Notes: generated by a model from the sequence alone, not told the origin. Counted from the first letter of the stretch, positions 12,805 through 27,152 are shown. The stretch: 64,000 nucleotides of DNA from Struthio camelus (GCF_040807025.1 NC_090981.1:69015645-69079644); one strand, 5' to 3'. Numbers and translations: made by a program.

Positions 12805-15003
12805 CATTAGGTAAATGACCTAAGCCACAACCCTCTGCCTTGCCCCGCGTGCCTGCCCCTGCGCCTGCTCAGCCTCGCTGGGGATTAGCGCGTTAAACGG
12901 ACGGCTCTTCCTTCCACGCTGGGCGAGCCTGCCCACTGCCTACTCCACGGCTGCTCCTCCCAGCCAGGCGGATTAAAGGCTGCAGCGTTTCCACGTGCAA
13001 ACGCACCCTCTTGCAGCCCTTGACATGCAAGTGGAGGTGGAGAATCCTATGAAGTGCGAGATTAGGGCTTTTAAAATAATTGTGATAAATGATAGCATCT
13101 GCATGCACTAATTTCCCTCAAGATGCGTTAGATTAATTTTATGAAGTTAACGTCCAGAATAGCAAACATTCGCCGTTTGTGTGACCAACGCTTGGAAGCC
13201 GTTTGAGCTCTCACAGCTCTGCACGTGCTTTCGAGCATTGTCAGTATAGAGAAAGCACAAAGCGATTTAGGAAAAAGCAGTGAGGGAGCCCAAATCTGGT
13301 CTCCCGACAAGGTATTCAGGAGATTCACGTTATGTGGGTAAACTGATACCTGGGCACTTCGGGGTCCGTTGGAGCTCAACTGCTCCTCTAACCAAGACGC
13401 CCGTATTTGAAGGCAACGTCGACAGCCACGTACTCCTGCCCCTGTTGGCTGTTAGCACGGGCAGTGAAATGATTCTCCTCGATTTATCTATTACACAAAG
13501 ACATGCAATTCTCACCCGACTCCTGTAACCTACACTCATAACAAACTTGCATTGCCCTTCCTGGAGTTTTGCCCGCATGAAGGCTGTGAATCAAGCCTGC
13601 TCTTGTGTGAGCTTCTGGCTTTTCATGATGAACGGGAAATTGGACTTCCCCTGTGCAGGTGCAGAAGGAGAGGAAAGAGTGATTTGGCAGGTGTTGGTCC
13701 TTCTTGGTGCACCTGGTCATTGAAAATTTGTTGATTATCACACATATTGGTGTACCACCATATAAAGTGGATTAATCAAGCCCACAGAGCCATGAGAGTG
13801 CCAGCGTCACCTTTCCACCACAGACAAGGTAATGCCCATACATACCCCCATGCTGCCAGCAACCTCCCACAGGCAGAGCATCACAGGAGAAACCACATCG
13901 ACAGGAGACAACAGCCCTTCCAATCTGCTCAGGAAACAAAGGTCAGGGTTTGGTATTAATATTTCATTGTATTATTAGTGTGTATTAGCACACTTATTCC
14001 ATGTTGCATGCCACGCTGCTCATACAGTAGGGCGGAGGACCCTTTAACGACATTTGTTGAACGCTGTGAACAATCTATGGCTGAGGACAAACAGCTCTCC
14101 AAGATAAATAGGGCTTGATCTGTGTTTTTCAATGCCATACATATTACTTAACCCCAAATAAGACACAGCTGAAGGGGGTGGTATACTATTAGTTCACTAT
14201 AGTTTTCCTTTTGAATAGACTGTAGAGAACAGACGGTGATTTTTACTGTCCACAGGGATGTGTGAAGTGCTGCAATCACTTGCTCCTCCTCTATTTCAAG
14301 ATCTGGGACTACAGTTTCCAATGCTACCAAGTTGACATCCGTGTTTGAACATACACCACCTTCGCAGCTGGTTCAACGAGCTCCATCACAAGTAACCGAA
14401 TGCCTGTGAGATATAAGCATCTGGAAGAAAAAAAACCTTAGCTGAAACTCAGCCCAGAGGAAATGGAAGTTAGAAGAAATATGGTAACACTTAGCAGAGC
14501 AAGCCAAGACCGGGATTCTCTCCTCCGTTGAGAGGATCCATGCTCCAGCTGCCAGAGCAGTGCCAAGAACCGGGGTATTACTGGGAGCCTGCTCCGTGGG
14601 TAGGATTGGACTGTCAAGAAACAAATAAATTATCTATTTTACGTCATGTTTATTGGCCCAGTCCCTTCCAGACCTACCAACCCTGACACATGCAGTATCT
14701 ACAGGATGAGCACCAGTCATTCCTCCTGCTAACCTGAACATCAGTAAGAGCTAAGCTTCTGCTGAACAACATGCACAACTGAAGCAGAGCTGGATTTTCT
14801 ATCCATCTACCACAAGAACGATCAAAGCCTCTTTCGTCGTCCTGTTTCTAGACCCCCACCTGATTCTTTAAGATCCTTTGGAGTAAGGAGCTATGTTAAT
14901 GCCAAGACACCCACGAGACAGACAGTAGCATTGCACAGCAGTCACGACCAGGCCTTACTAACTGTCAGGACCCTTGAAAAAGGATAATCTTCTAGCAGAA
15001 GAT

Positions 15004-15022
15004 AAAAAAAAGGGGGGGGGGG
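15004..15022. repeat. A8-G11 homopolymer pair
   Basis: Run of A followed directly by 11 G. Confidence 0.9.
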
Positions 15023-16780
15023 CAGGAGGGAAGGTTATAAAGAGTGCAAAATTCACCTTTTTACAGAAGCTTATCCTTCGAAGCGTCCCCTTCACCTGCA
15101 TACATCTACACCATTAAAACCTACGCTACCAGGAGACCATTTGCACAGGCTTGGTTGCTGCTTCTTTTGCAGGCTAAGTACTTCATATCCTACAGTAAGT
15201 TTCTTTTCCAATATTTTTACATAAGATTTCTAGAACTGGGAAGATAGAAAGCGTAGAGGCACGAGACAGAGGGGAAAAATAAAGGACACCTTCAGACCAC
15301 AAGATAAAACACACGCAGCTGAGCGTACTACAGAAGTACCTTTATCTGAAGAGAGGTCCGTGTTTCGGTCGCGTCTGGAGCTCAAGTGCAGCAGTCAAGG
15401 CCTCCTCCTGAATAGCTGAAGCCTTTCCAGCTGGACACTTTGTCCTAAGAAAGATAACATACACGACACAAGGATCATTTCGTCTGCACTTGAATAGGCA
15501 CCTCTGTGACACACCAGCTGCTAACAGGCCCAACAGGACACGCACCATATGCACACCTCCTCTCTGAGCAGGCATGGCTCATATTATGCTTTATATGTTC
15601 TCTAAAATGTATGCATATGTACATATATATGAAAATATAACTTCAGTTCATTGAGATCTGTGAAGGCTGCTATTATCTTCTGAAATCACTTGCAGCATTC
15701 AACGCCTTGCTCAGTTAACAACCCTTTTGGGTCTTACAGCTTTTTTAATTTCAAAATGCTTTTGCAGAAACCCTATTGAAGTTGCAATGTTTGCTGCAGC
15801 AGTGTTCCCTCTTTCTATATAACCTGCATCTACCCCAAACGGGAATCTGCAATTTGAATCTACAACATACAACGAACCTCACATCAGGCCTTTCTATCAA
15901 AACACGTCTGATATGAGTAACTTGGTGCTGACAGCCCTGAACCTGGGGGAAACCAGGGGCTGGAGACCATAACCACAGCGGCCAATTTTGCTTGTTTGTT
16001 CCAAGGGCAAGTGTGGAAAGAACAGGTTAAGATCACCTTCTAAAAACGTGATTTATTTTTTCCTCGAAAGAGATTATAGAAGACAACAGGCTTGCTCTGC
16101 GCTACACAACACTATGACTAGTAGAGGCAACACAAACTTATCCCTTCCACTATATAAAGAAACCATTTGAAAAAATAACTTGAGTTTAAAAAACATTTAA
16201 TTTCTCCTGCCCATCCTATATATTTCACTGCAATTTTTAGGATAAAACAAACTTCTTACACGGGCAGAACTCATAACTGATGAAGTTTAACATTGCGGCC
16301 CTGAAACATCTGTATCCAAAAACTTGTAAGGCTTAACACCAAGAATCAATGTTTATAACAATTATCAACTAATGTAATTCACTGAATGCATTTGATTGTA
16401 ATTTTAAAACAGTTGTGTAATTTGACCAAAGGGTTTTTTTTTTTAAATGTATGAATGACTCATATATGTGACTGCATTATTGAGATTGTCATGACTGACC
16501 GACGGAGCTGAGGTCCTGACCTTACAAATAAACGTACCTTTATGGTGCCTAGCAGCTGCACAGGCATAACTTCAGTGGAAATCTGTGCACGTAGAAGCAT
16601 TCGTTAATAACAGGGTTGTATTTTATTTTTATTTTCTTGTATCGGCACTACGTAAGTACCCTCCTCTTGGCAGACTAATCCAGAATACGTACGTACTGAG
16701 CTAATTCTCATTTCTGCTAATTTTGGGGAAAAGGAAGCTGCCTTACGTTAGAGGAATTTGGACCGGGAACAGTAGAGGTA

Positions 16781-18420
16781 AGGTTGGGGGGAGGAAGGCT
16801 TTTTTTTTTGCCCTCTCTTCAGGAGGACACGGCGATGACCTCCCATAGCCATGCAGTCAGACGGTCACATGCAAACGGTATATGTTGGCTTGGATTCGCA
16901 TCCGGAGACGACCCGACGGGCCGAACGAACAACTGGGCATTAGCAGGAAGAACGCGCTGCAGCCAGCCGCCGGGACAGCGCCCGGCGAAGGGCAGACGTC
17001 ACGACTAGTAGATAGCTCCCTAACAGAAAAAGCTGCCTTCCGGCACGAAGCACAGATGCGGTATGCGCCCATCTCCGTTTGCTTCGTGGTCTGCAGCACG
17101 AGGACTGACCGGAAGGACAGTTTGCTCTTCTCCCGCTGGCTCGAGGAGGACGGGACGGGACGGGACGGGACGGGCAGAGCCAGAGCCGCGGGATGAAACA
17201 GGGGAGGCGGCGTGCGGGAGCCGGGGTGCTCGCTGCCCGTGACATCGGTCTTCAGCTTTTTTGGGGATGCTTACGAGTTTCCTAAGGAAATAGGTACCTC
17301 ACCCAAGCACCTGGCATTCAGCGCGGAAAGGGACTAGGGCAGGACCCTGGTCTCCTCTTAGGCAGCTTGTCCGGGCGCCGAGTCACCTTTAAGATGCATC
17401 GCTAAGATTTGTCCCAGGCCCGAAGAGAGAGGAAAAAGCTTAAAACACAAGAGCTCGTACTACCTGCCAAGACGGGGCCCGCTGCGGGCAGCTTTGCGAC
17501 GGGTAGACGCGGCCAGGGTCCTCGAGGGGGTACGCCCTCGAACGCCGCTGCCAGCGGTATCGCAACAGATAACTTTCGTGCCGGGCCAGAGCAGGGCGAC
17601 GAGCTTCCCGGGCCGCGAGCATCTCTCCGCAAGGCGGCGAGGCGCGAGCCCCCCGCCGGGGCATCAGCAACCACAGCCGGGGGGCACCTGCAAAGCCCCA
17701 GCCTACAGGTAGATTCATTTTGGCAGATTGGAATTAGGAGAGACAATCAGCCGATCTGTCAGAGGACCTAATAGAGAGGCACAGTTCGGATAGCTCTGGT
17801 TTACACCCGGGACGCCCTGCGCCCCCGGCCGGCCGCGCGGGCTCGGAAGAAAGCGTTCCCTCCCCGAAACCTTGCCGCCCCTCTGCTGTCAGGGCGGCAG
17901 CCTTCGCTCCTTCTGCACCCTGCCAACACCCGAAAGGAAAACCGGCATCTCACAGGGCTAAAAGGAGGCGGACGACCGGAGGGGCCGGGCGCCCGGCGCG
18001 CGCCCTCCGCTGCCCTCCCGCTGGCGGCCAGAGCTCCCCGCACGCCCACTGTCTCCCCCTCGTTTTCAATTAGAGGCTTTTTTCGCACGTGATGCGCCAA
18101 GGGAAAAGCAACACTTAGAACTAAGGTACTCCCAGAGACAAATATGATTAATGGGATAATCTTGTAGATTACAATAGTGAGAGGCAGTTCCTGCCATTTG
18201 CCGCTCTCCAAGGACGGGCTCTACTTGCATCCAGTACAAACAGCTGCAGATTCCCCCGCGCCGCCGTTACCTTCCACAATCGCCCGTCGCCCAGACCGCG
18301 TTTTACAAGCTAAATCTTCAAATTGGGAAATTTCTTGACCGAGAGAACCCGTGCAGCTAGCTGCGCGCGTGCTCACCTCCGTATAAACCTATGCACATAC
18401 ACACCCACGGCGCTCACAGC
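16781..18420. other. CpG-rich intergenic block
   Basis: High CpG density, notably 17400-18050, with five ACGGG pentamers at 17148-17173. Could be an unassigned CpG island or promoter. No coding gene is recognised. The right part (18060-18220) abruptly becomes AT-rich and CNE-like. Confidence 0.45.
17148..17173. repeat. (ACGGG)n pentanucleotide repeat
   Basis: Five tandem ACGGG units. Confidence 0.9.
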
Positions 18421-21400
18421 CATGGCAGATAATACCCTGACGTTAATCAGGTCTTAATTAAACAGTGACTAAGTCTTATTAAATAGCCTCATTTTCACCG
18501 AGAAGAGCTGTAGCTGACGGGGAGCGGTAGCAGTGGTCCCCAGCCTTCACGTGAGTTTCCATCCAGACGGGGCTGCAAACGCGCTGGAGGAGGCACCTTC
18601 CAAGCTTCGCGGTGAGCGTCTTAAAGCGTGTCACAGCACGCTAAATACGGACAAAACCCTCTGCTACTGAATTCAGGTTATTTTTCTCTGCCCCTTTACA
18701 TTCGGCAGTGCCCAAAAATTAATGGCAAAAGACAGAACACGCTATCAGAGAAAAATCATTTTGGCAAACACCTGGCAAGCCGTCAACTTCTGATTCTGGC
18801 CTAAGAATACAAGATTAATATTTCTAGTAAAGTGATCAGCAAGAAAAATCTCTGCGTAAACATTGGCGCACAGATTATCAGCACTGGGCTTCCCAGTCCA
18901 CGGCAGAGCGAGGGGGCAAAGCCGTCCACTTGTTTCGGAGGTGTGTTTCCACTCATCCTATCTCTGGAAACATCAGCTGCATCTATTGGCTTTGCGGGAT
19001 GGATTTTGGATTTTTTGTTTTGTTTTGTGTGTTGTGGGGTTTGGGGTGGGGGGTTGTTCCCTCCCAACCAGGGGGAAGGAAACCAAACAATGAAGTGCAA
19101 AAGTCAACTCGAGAAGAGACAAAGTGCATGGCAAATTTCATAGCCGCAAAGTTTCAGCACACACAAACACTTGGAGAACATTTTTAAGTAATATAATTAA
19201 CTAAACTTGTATTTAGGTTTCACCTAAACCTTTGTGTGAGCTCTGCTGTTCCACATGAACACAACAAGAGAAAAATATATTCGCGCACAGGTCTAACGGG
19301 ATGTTCAGCCGAACTCAGACTGCTGTAATCGGTGCTTTCCACAGAAGCACTGTGTAGCATATATTAATCGTTTTGAGAACAAAATGCTAATTTTGAGCAT
19401 TTTCAACTCTTTTTTTTTTTTTTTTTATTTCATCAGCTCACATATAACCACTCATTGCTGTTTACCTAAATTTACACAAAACTTGCTTTTAATTACACAT
19501 GCCAACAGATTCCTGGTATGAAGCAAAACAAGCCACGCATTGTCCACTGCAGTCATCCATACCTTACAGCTCCTGCCACTGCCCCGTCTGTAAGCAGCAC
19601 CTGCTCTAGCTTCTTCCTCAAATTCAAAAGTGGGGGTACCTGCAAACAAAAAGGGAATAGCTTGTCTTTTTTTCCCATGCAGCTCATCTGCTTACGCTGC
19701 CAAAGATGCGAGGGTTAAAATTTCACTTGAAATTACTCACCCACACATACGTAGGGTGAAAGAGCCAGAAGAATCTGACCAACTTAATTCTCATTGATGT
19801 CGACACAGTTTTTCTTTTTCTTCTACTGGCTTAGTGTATCAAGTAACACGGGGTTGCTGAGACCTTAGCAGTATTGCTTTGACTTTCTCTCTACCCAGCG
19901 GCCCTTGAACGAAGCGGAAAATGCAGTAATCTTTCTGTGTCATTAGTTATTCGGTCTCTTTATCCATCCCCATTAGTTATTTTTTTCTTTCCCCCCATGA
20001 ATTTAACTTTTTAACATTACTTACGCAAACATAACCTATGCAAAACAAAGCACATTCCCTTCATTCACTCCACAGAGCCCCTCAGAAATATTGGGTTTTG
20101 GTCTATTTGGAGCAAAATTAACAGAACTTGTCCTACCCGCTGCCTCGTTCATCCCTACGATTTTATTTATCCTGCCTGCAAGACTTCCAGCCATCAGGAA
20201 GACTAATGCACGTTTTTCCAGCAGGATGCAACAAACGCGCTCCTCGGATTTCACGAAGGCAAGCTCGTGCCTTCCCCTCGCGCTCCCGTCATCCTCCTCG
20301 AAGCCCGAGCCGGGCGCAGGCTGCGGGCGACGCTGAGCTGGCTGTGCCAGCCTAAGCTGGCCGAACGTCAGGTCCGCCTGGTCTCCTGGTGGGAGCGAGC
20401 CAGGCTCGAAGGCCGGGGCAGAGCGGCTCCCGGCCGCCCAGGCCCGCAGAGCGGCGGCAGGCGATTTTGGCTGGGCTGCTACTGGCATCTGGTGGAAGAA
20501 GCAGGGAAGAGAAACCTCTCCTCCACGGGGCTCTTCCTGCGGTCACACCAAACGACCAAAACGCATCAAGAGGTCCAAGATACGCAGCACACGCACACTT
20601 CTGACCCCGAAAAGTGCTCAAACATTTTTGTATTAATTATCTGCCCTCCCGTAGGAGCAGGCAGCACGTTTCAGGGTGACGTAGCTTATCACCACGTTAG
20701 ATACCACTGACACTGAGCTAAACTCCCAAATAACGATACAGCTCCTTAGTGCAAATGGACGCGCCTCAGTCCTTGGGCAGAAGACGCGCGCCTGGCGAGC
20801 CCTAACCCGCTTTGTCCTCAACAAAGACGTTTCGCCAAAGTTAAAGGAGCCGATTCGACGTTCCTGAGGAACGTTTCTCTACTAAAGCAGGGGAAGGAAG
20901 AAGGGGCAGAACGTGATAGGGATCTCGGACAAAGCGTTATGGGGCAAGAGAGCTGGCAAAGACGCAAACGGCACGTGCAGATACCCAGGGCTACTGCAAA
21001 GCTCCCCTCAAGCCCACCACTTGCCGTTTGTTCAGAAGAATCTGTTTCTTAGAAAAGACCGCCGCTAGGAAAAGCTTGTCTTTTAATATTCAGATAAGAG
21101 GGTCAATTATGAAACTGCTATAGCCACTTAAACTTAAAAAAAATCCAATATTCATTCAGCAGAATTGCGCGTGAACAAGTGAAGACCTCAAGCCAGCTGC
21201 AGGCGTTAAGCAGTTGCGTGCAAGTAACGTTTCGCGAGCACAAATTAAAGCAGCAGCAGAGTGCTGTGGGGCGTCCTCTGCTCACCCCCTTCAGCTCTGT
21301 TTCAGGAATACCCGGTATTTGAATAAAGAGGAATCCAGAAGTCAGACTTTCCAACCGGGGCCAGCCTTCAAGGACAACAAGCAGCAGTTGCTGTGACATC

Positions 21401-22600
21401 AGTCCCTGCACAAAAAATAGAAATATTAAGACAGGATCAAAAAAGAATCAAGGTTCAGGAATACAGTTAATGCCAGTTGACAACAGGTGTACAGAAAACA
21501 AGTCTTTATCAAGCAAAAACTAATTCAAATATACCTTTTTGCGGTAAGTCTACATATTCAGATGAAAGGTAATTGTAGATATTTATTTCTTCTCGACCAC
21601 GCGGCTTTCTAATAAAAGCTGGCATTCTGACCCCAATAAAACATGTTAAGCATATTTAAAAATAGCCCAAAAGTAGTTAAATGGAATCAGCATCTCCTGC
21701 ACACACTTACGGAGAAGCTCCACGGGAACCGGGTTGCAGGACTGACACTGCTCAGTGCTTTTACTGGCGATCTAGAGCTAAGCCTAGGGTCATTGGCGAT
21801 AAAAAATCCAGATAAAGTCGCACAAAAAAGTAAGGAAGGGCAAAGCACAGAATGATTTTGATTGCTTGATATTAGAAGCGTTTGGTTGGAATGGTGTGAA
21901 TGCAGGCAAACGCACTCCACAACGACGACAGCAAGCCACGTTTACCGAAAGGGGGAGGCGTTCAGGGAAAACGGTCTACGAGAAGGGTCTAGGAATCACA
22001 TGGCAAAGCAGGCACGTCACATAAGGAAGCAGAAAACCCTTTTTATTTCTGTTTATGTCACGCGTTTCTAGGACACTTTCACATATCCTGTAGAAAGGAA
22101 CCTAGCCAGCACAGGCAACCGAGTCTACGCAAACGCAAACCAGCGATTAAAACACCGAATGTAACCGGGTTGCTGGAGCGGCCAGGACGAAGCAAGGCGG
22201 CTGGGGGGGACGGCGATGCGAGTGCAACCGAGGAACGGGCACGGAGCAACTGGGACCCAGCGCAGAGCCACAACACGGCAGGGGGGACAGCCATGGAAGA
22301 CAACCACCAGGAGCAGATAAACCAGCACACGAGATCGAACCAGAAAAGGCCTCCGCCCGCGGCTTTCCTTACAGCGGTGTCAGGAAGGTGCGAAGGAGAA
22401 CACGGGAAGGCACCGCTCACCTGTAAACTTCTTAGTGACAAAACTGAGAGTTTTAGAGAACCTTACCTCAGCTGGGAGTATCAGTTTATGAGATACTTAA
22501 ATGGAGATTTTATTTAAACCTCTAGTTAAACAGACCGTTGCTTGTGGTTCATCACACTAATGACGTCCCAACCCCAGTTCTGAAACCTCAGCAGACCAAC
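18421..22600. other. Intergenic, mixed composition
   Basis: T-run at 19410-19426; CpG-rich patches at 20260-20480 and 22080-22400. No gene or transposon recognised. Confidence 0.55.
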
Positions 22601-25600
22601 TCAGATCTAGCGCTTTGATCCAGCTTTCTCCAGACGTGGTTCAAAACATGCATGTGCCAAGACCCTTAAAATACCTCACCTACTACACTCACTCTGCTTG
22701 CATTTTGAAGGTTTTTGCAAGTCATAAAATTAAAATATTTTTTGTTTTGAATAAAAACCTTACAGACTTTTTCTAGCCAAACTGCACGCTGAGTCTTGAT
22801 GGTGGCAGTGGAGGTAGAGGGGAGCGCAGGGGAGCAACCGTGCATCCATACCATTTACACAGCATTGCAATTGCTTATTGTACATCTCTCTCTCCTTCCA
22901 CTACACCTCTTCCCCCATTCACTGCTGAGAGGGAATTTTTTTTTCCTTATCTCCTCATTCAACATGCTCATGTTATGCAATTCTTCAAGAAGAAAACTTT
23001 ATTGGTGATTTAAAAATCAAGATAAGAAAACCAATCTGCAGGTAAAGGCCACAGGAAAAGAGAAACCACAGACATTTTTTGGTCCTAAACCACTTACACA
23101 ACACATTGGCATCAAGCAGGGGAGTACTCTCCTTAATTCTCAAACAAGTATTTCTATTGAAGTAAAGTACAGAAGAAAATCATCTGAATTTTCACTACAC
23201 TCAAAAACGAATAGCAAAAAAGAAAACACTTTATCGAGAAATATCCAAGTAGAAAAGGCCCTACACCAAAGGTTCAGCCAGAAAAAAGGAACGCATTTGG
23301 TGTGATGGAGCCAAAACTTTAAGAAGTCTAGAAGCAATAGTTAAGATGCACAGAATGCACTTGGGTTCATGCCAAACTAAGCTAGGAATTAAACTTAGTA
23401 TCAGATATTCTCCTTATGTTCCTCAACACATGTGAATTATACTACACAAAATCTTGATACTTGAGGCAGTACTTCAGTATTTTATTGGCACATCTCAAAA
23501 GTACTCTTCTAAATTCAGTCATAAACTTGCTGCTAAAGCAAAAGGCTGTGCAACTTCCGCAAAACTTGAGTTTGTCACAGGTTAAGGTATTAATCCTTTG
23601 AATAGAGCAAATCTTCCCTCATTTTGAGTTTTACTTCTGATATTTCTTGCACTTTCAAAGTATTCTTAAGTCAGGTCCCCTTTCTCCAGGTGCCTTCGCA
23701 ACATATTGGACAAATATAGACGACACCTAAAAAAGCACTGCCCACAGAAGCAGCTATGCTAGTTCAGTCAACATAAAATCCCCTTGCCTCAAATTTAACC
23801 AGCCAGCAGCATTTGTCTTCAAGCTAAGTCTTTATAAAATATACATAGAGAAACGTTATGGAAAAACAACCACGAGTTCTTGAGCTACAGATTCCACTAC
23901 CGTACTGAGTCCGTTTCATTGGTTTCAGTTCTGCAAAGCCAACGGAAGAACACCGTGCACTCGCTTCCCCTTCTGCATCGCATCTGACAGGCTCCATTTC
24001 CTCCTCACCACATTTGCAAGAGGATGCGTCACCGTTGTAAGTGCAGGTCTCCTACTGCCTAGGAAATGCTATGAAGTAGCCCAAACTAAATGACAACATA
24101 ACAGCAATAGGAAAGTGGTAGCACTTATTTCAACGTGGTATTTTGAAGGAATTGGACAGATCAAATATATACTTCCTTGTCCATGAGTGTTTTTCAGGTC
24201 ATAGCTTTTAACCATTATTACCTTTATCCTTTCTTCATCAATTTAGGAACCAAATGTTATTTAGAGGTTACTTCTTTATTATCTAAAACTCGTATCAGAA
24301 ATAAAAACAATGAGGACTATAACATCTAAATAACTTCTCTAGTGCTGTATTTGCTGTCTAGCAGTCTTTAGATCAAGTCCAGCAGTTTTCTGGTAACATA
24401 CACTTATTAATCTCAACACAGAACTAAAATAAAGGATGCTCTTAAGACAAGCCCCCATCACAGGCTCCTAACATACAATACCTACCAGCAATTCAAATAC
24501 CCCTTCTCAGTATTTTAATGCATCCACATAGGAAGGAGTGTTTTAAACTGTGATATTCTATGGAATCACACCACAAAAATTACTATATGCAGCCCCCAGC
24601 CCGATAGCCTAGCCATCGATACAAGTCAGTCTGTAGAAACTCCAGGATTAGATGATCTAAAGAGCCTTTTGGCACTTAAAATAAACTAAGCAAGACAATC
24701 CTCTCAACACCAGCTTCACCATCTCTGAAGGAAGTGAGAAAAGGTCCCAGCTAAGAAAGTATCTTTTAAGCTAACAGATCAAGCTAGGATGCTTGCTACA
24801 AAATAGATACCTACCTATGAATTTTCACTAAACTCAGTATTTCACTACAAGTTCAATAGACCAACCTTTGCTTAAAACAATATAGCAAGGGTAGGAGGGT
24901 GAAGAGGGAGAAAGGGATAAGACTGCTTGTAAAGCTATGCCAGACCTTGCTTATGCATCCAAGTCTGTACACCTGATTTTTACACACACCTCACCTCAGT
25001 AACATTTCTGAGCAGTATAGCAGCTTATTCCACCTTCTTACCTTCAAACAACATCAGTTACAGTGTGCACGGGTGTGAATACACATATGTCCATAAAAAG
25101 AGCAAACAGAGCAAAAAAAAAGATTTAAACTAAAGGCAGTGAACGTTAGTAATCTGTAACTTGGATTAGCAATAAATTTTAATTTACGGGCACAGCCTTT
25201 GAATCATTTGATTACAAGAAGCATTATGGCTTCCCTTTCGGGAATCCTGTTAAACTATGAAACGGGTAACTCAACATTAACTTCTCCATTAAGAAATGAA
25301 CTCAGTAACATGAGCACTTGCATTGCATGCGTTCGGGTCGTGAAGGAGATAGATGCATGCACACCTGGGAACATTATTTAAAGGTAACATCATTTGGACA
25401 GTACCACATCATAACTTCAGTTTCGTTATTTTAGGCTTCTTGTGCATAATTTTACCCCTTTCCATTAAGGGAAACATGTAACAGTTACCTCTAAACATTT
25501 ATTTAAATCTATTCACATAGTATCATTATGGAAGGTATGCATCATGCAACCAATGGAATCACAAGATCTCATAAACAATATAAATTTGACTAATCTTTTA

Positions 25601-26894
25601 CAAAGATGAGAATCGCTGAGTTATCAAATTCCCTCTGGTATAAATATTATGAGGTAAGCAATACTTAAGATGAGGCACTTAAACAATAACCCAAACGGTA
25701 GTTAGTGTACAAAATTATAAACAGGAACAGTTATTCATATTGCCCACAATTATTTAAAAATGATTTTATATTCTATATACAGTGCCGTACATGCCTTATA
25801 TCCCCCACTGAAGCAAACCATTAAGGAAGTAGGAAAGAAATCAAGTCGTCATCACATGCCCTTAGATGCAAGCATACAGGTAGATGAGTACACTGGCGTT
25901 TGTAGCGATGTAGTAAAAAGAGTGTCTAGAAAAACATTCTTTTTGTGAGGCAATCTCCAGTTTTCTGTTGGGGGGAAATAGTGATGCTAACAGAAAGTTA
26001 ACTTGGTATTAACGTACAAATCTGCCAAGCCACAAAAGAAGGACCCTACTGTGTTTAAGGAAGGAATGCCAATTAGGACAGGATTTAAGCCTTAGCGGGA
26101 TTTATAGTAATTACAAATGTAACAAATTTAACTTTACAAAGAAATTAATTATGTCAATTAAAATACTTAGTAAATTTTACTGGGAATTTATATAGTATTA
26201 TATATGGTGCTGATCAATGCCCAATTTATTAAAATTACCTAGGGCACATTTCCAAGAAAATGTACCAAAGCAGCATAGGAATTCCAATTAAGATGTGAAA
26301 CTAATATTTACAGTAAGCACTTCCTTATCAAGATGCAGAGAAAGGAAAAAACCCAATAAAAGAAATAAGGAATTAAAATTTGGGGGGGGCGGGGGGGCAC
26401 AGATGTTTATTCATCCCCATAACTGCACAGCTTGCTAGAGTCTGCCTGGGAAACAAGATCAGTATTTTTTAACGACGTTAAACAAACAAAATTTTCCAAA
26501 AGACTCAAGAGTTCTCAATGCTGAAAAGCTTATACCAGCATGCTGTCTGCAACAAATCTGCAAGTTAATGGAGCAGAAACTTAAAATATGCTTCCTCATC
26601 CTATGCTTTTAAGAAGGGGGCAGGGACTTCCAGAATGGGTGAAGTTATTCCTGTCTGAGAACTTTATTTGGTGGGGGCAATGATCCTAATTTCACCCAGT
26701 CTTATAACAAAGCAGCTCTGAATTTTATTTTTAAAAGGCCCGTGAACAAGCCATCTTTTTAATTTATATTTGATATTTTAAACTCCTTAAACAAATGCAA
26801 GCTACATTATGACTTCTGTTTCTTAAGATAAGCCAGTCTAGTTTTGAAGTTTAAATGGAACAATGAAAGAGCCACAGTTGCTAGAATAACAAAA
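22601..26894. other. AT-rich, CpG-poor sequence downstream of TXNL1
   Basis: Composition shifts near 22.6-22.9 kb from CpG-rich to AT-rich and stays so through TXNL1. Contains several minus-strand AATAAA signals, and G8CG7 at 26382-26397. Could be in part a long TXNL1 3'UTR; no other gene recognised. Confidence 0.5.
26382..26397. repeat. G8-C-G7 run
   Basis: Near-homopolymeric G tract on plus. Confidence 0.9.
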
Positions 26895-27122
26895 TTAAAC
26901 TTGGCAAAAGTAATGAATTTTATTTACAAATACATGTACCAGGATTACAACAGAAACACACTAGAGAAACTCCATCTCAACAAAAGCAATGATTTATTGG
27001 TAATGTTATTAATCGAAACAGATTGACAGTCTCTGGCTATGGTCAAGCAATTATCCAGGAGTCGTAGATAAAAGTGAAGATCTCATCTGATTGCTATAAG
27101 GCCTTCCAGTGTCTTTAGCATC
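26895..27122 (-). other. TXNL1: TXNL1 3'UTR (minimal extent)
   Basis: Sequence after the TXNL1 stop. Minus-strand AATAAA signals (TTTATT on plus) occur at 26993-26998 and 26919-26924, so a short 3'UTR of roughly 130-230 nt is possible. Further signals lie downstream at 26406-26411, near 23480 and near 22998, so longer isoforms cannot be excluded. The exact end is an estimate. Confidence 0.45.
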
Positions 27123-27152
27123 CTAGTGGCTCTCTCCTTTTTTGCCAACTAC
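27123..27152 (-). CDS. TXNL1: TXNL1 coding exon 8, C-terminus and stop
   Basis: Only 30 coding nt: VVGKKGESH followed by TAG at 27123-27125. The acceptor is a strong polypyrimidine tract ending TTATCAG. The very short terminal coding exon carries the conserved C-terminal tail, and the rest of the exon is 3'UTR. Confidence 0.95.
   Translation of the reverse strand, partial: VVGKKGESH

Larger units (their letters stand above)
10576..16780. other. Intergenic, AT-rich
   Basis: No coding or RNA gene recognised. Contains a 22-bp near-perfect palindrome at 12783-12804 and an A8G11 run at 15004-15022. Scattered short frames are chance. Confidence 0.6.
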
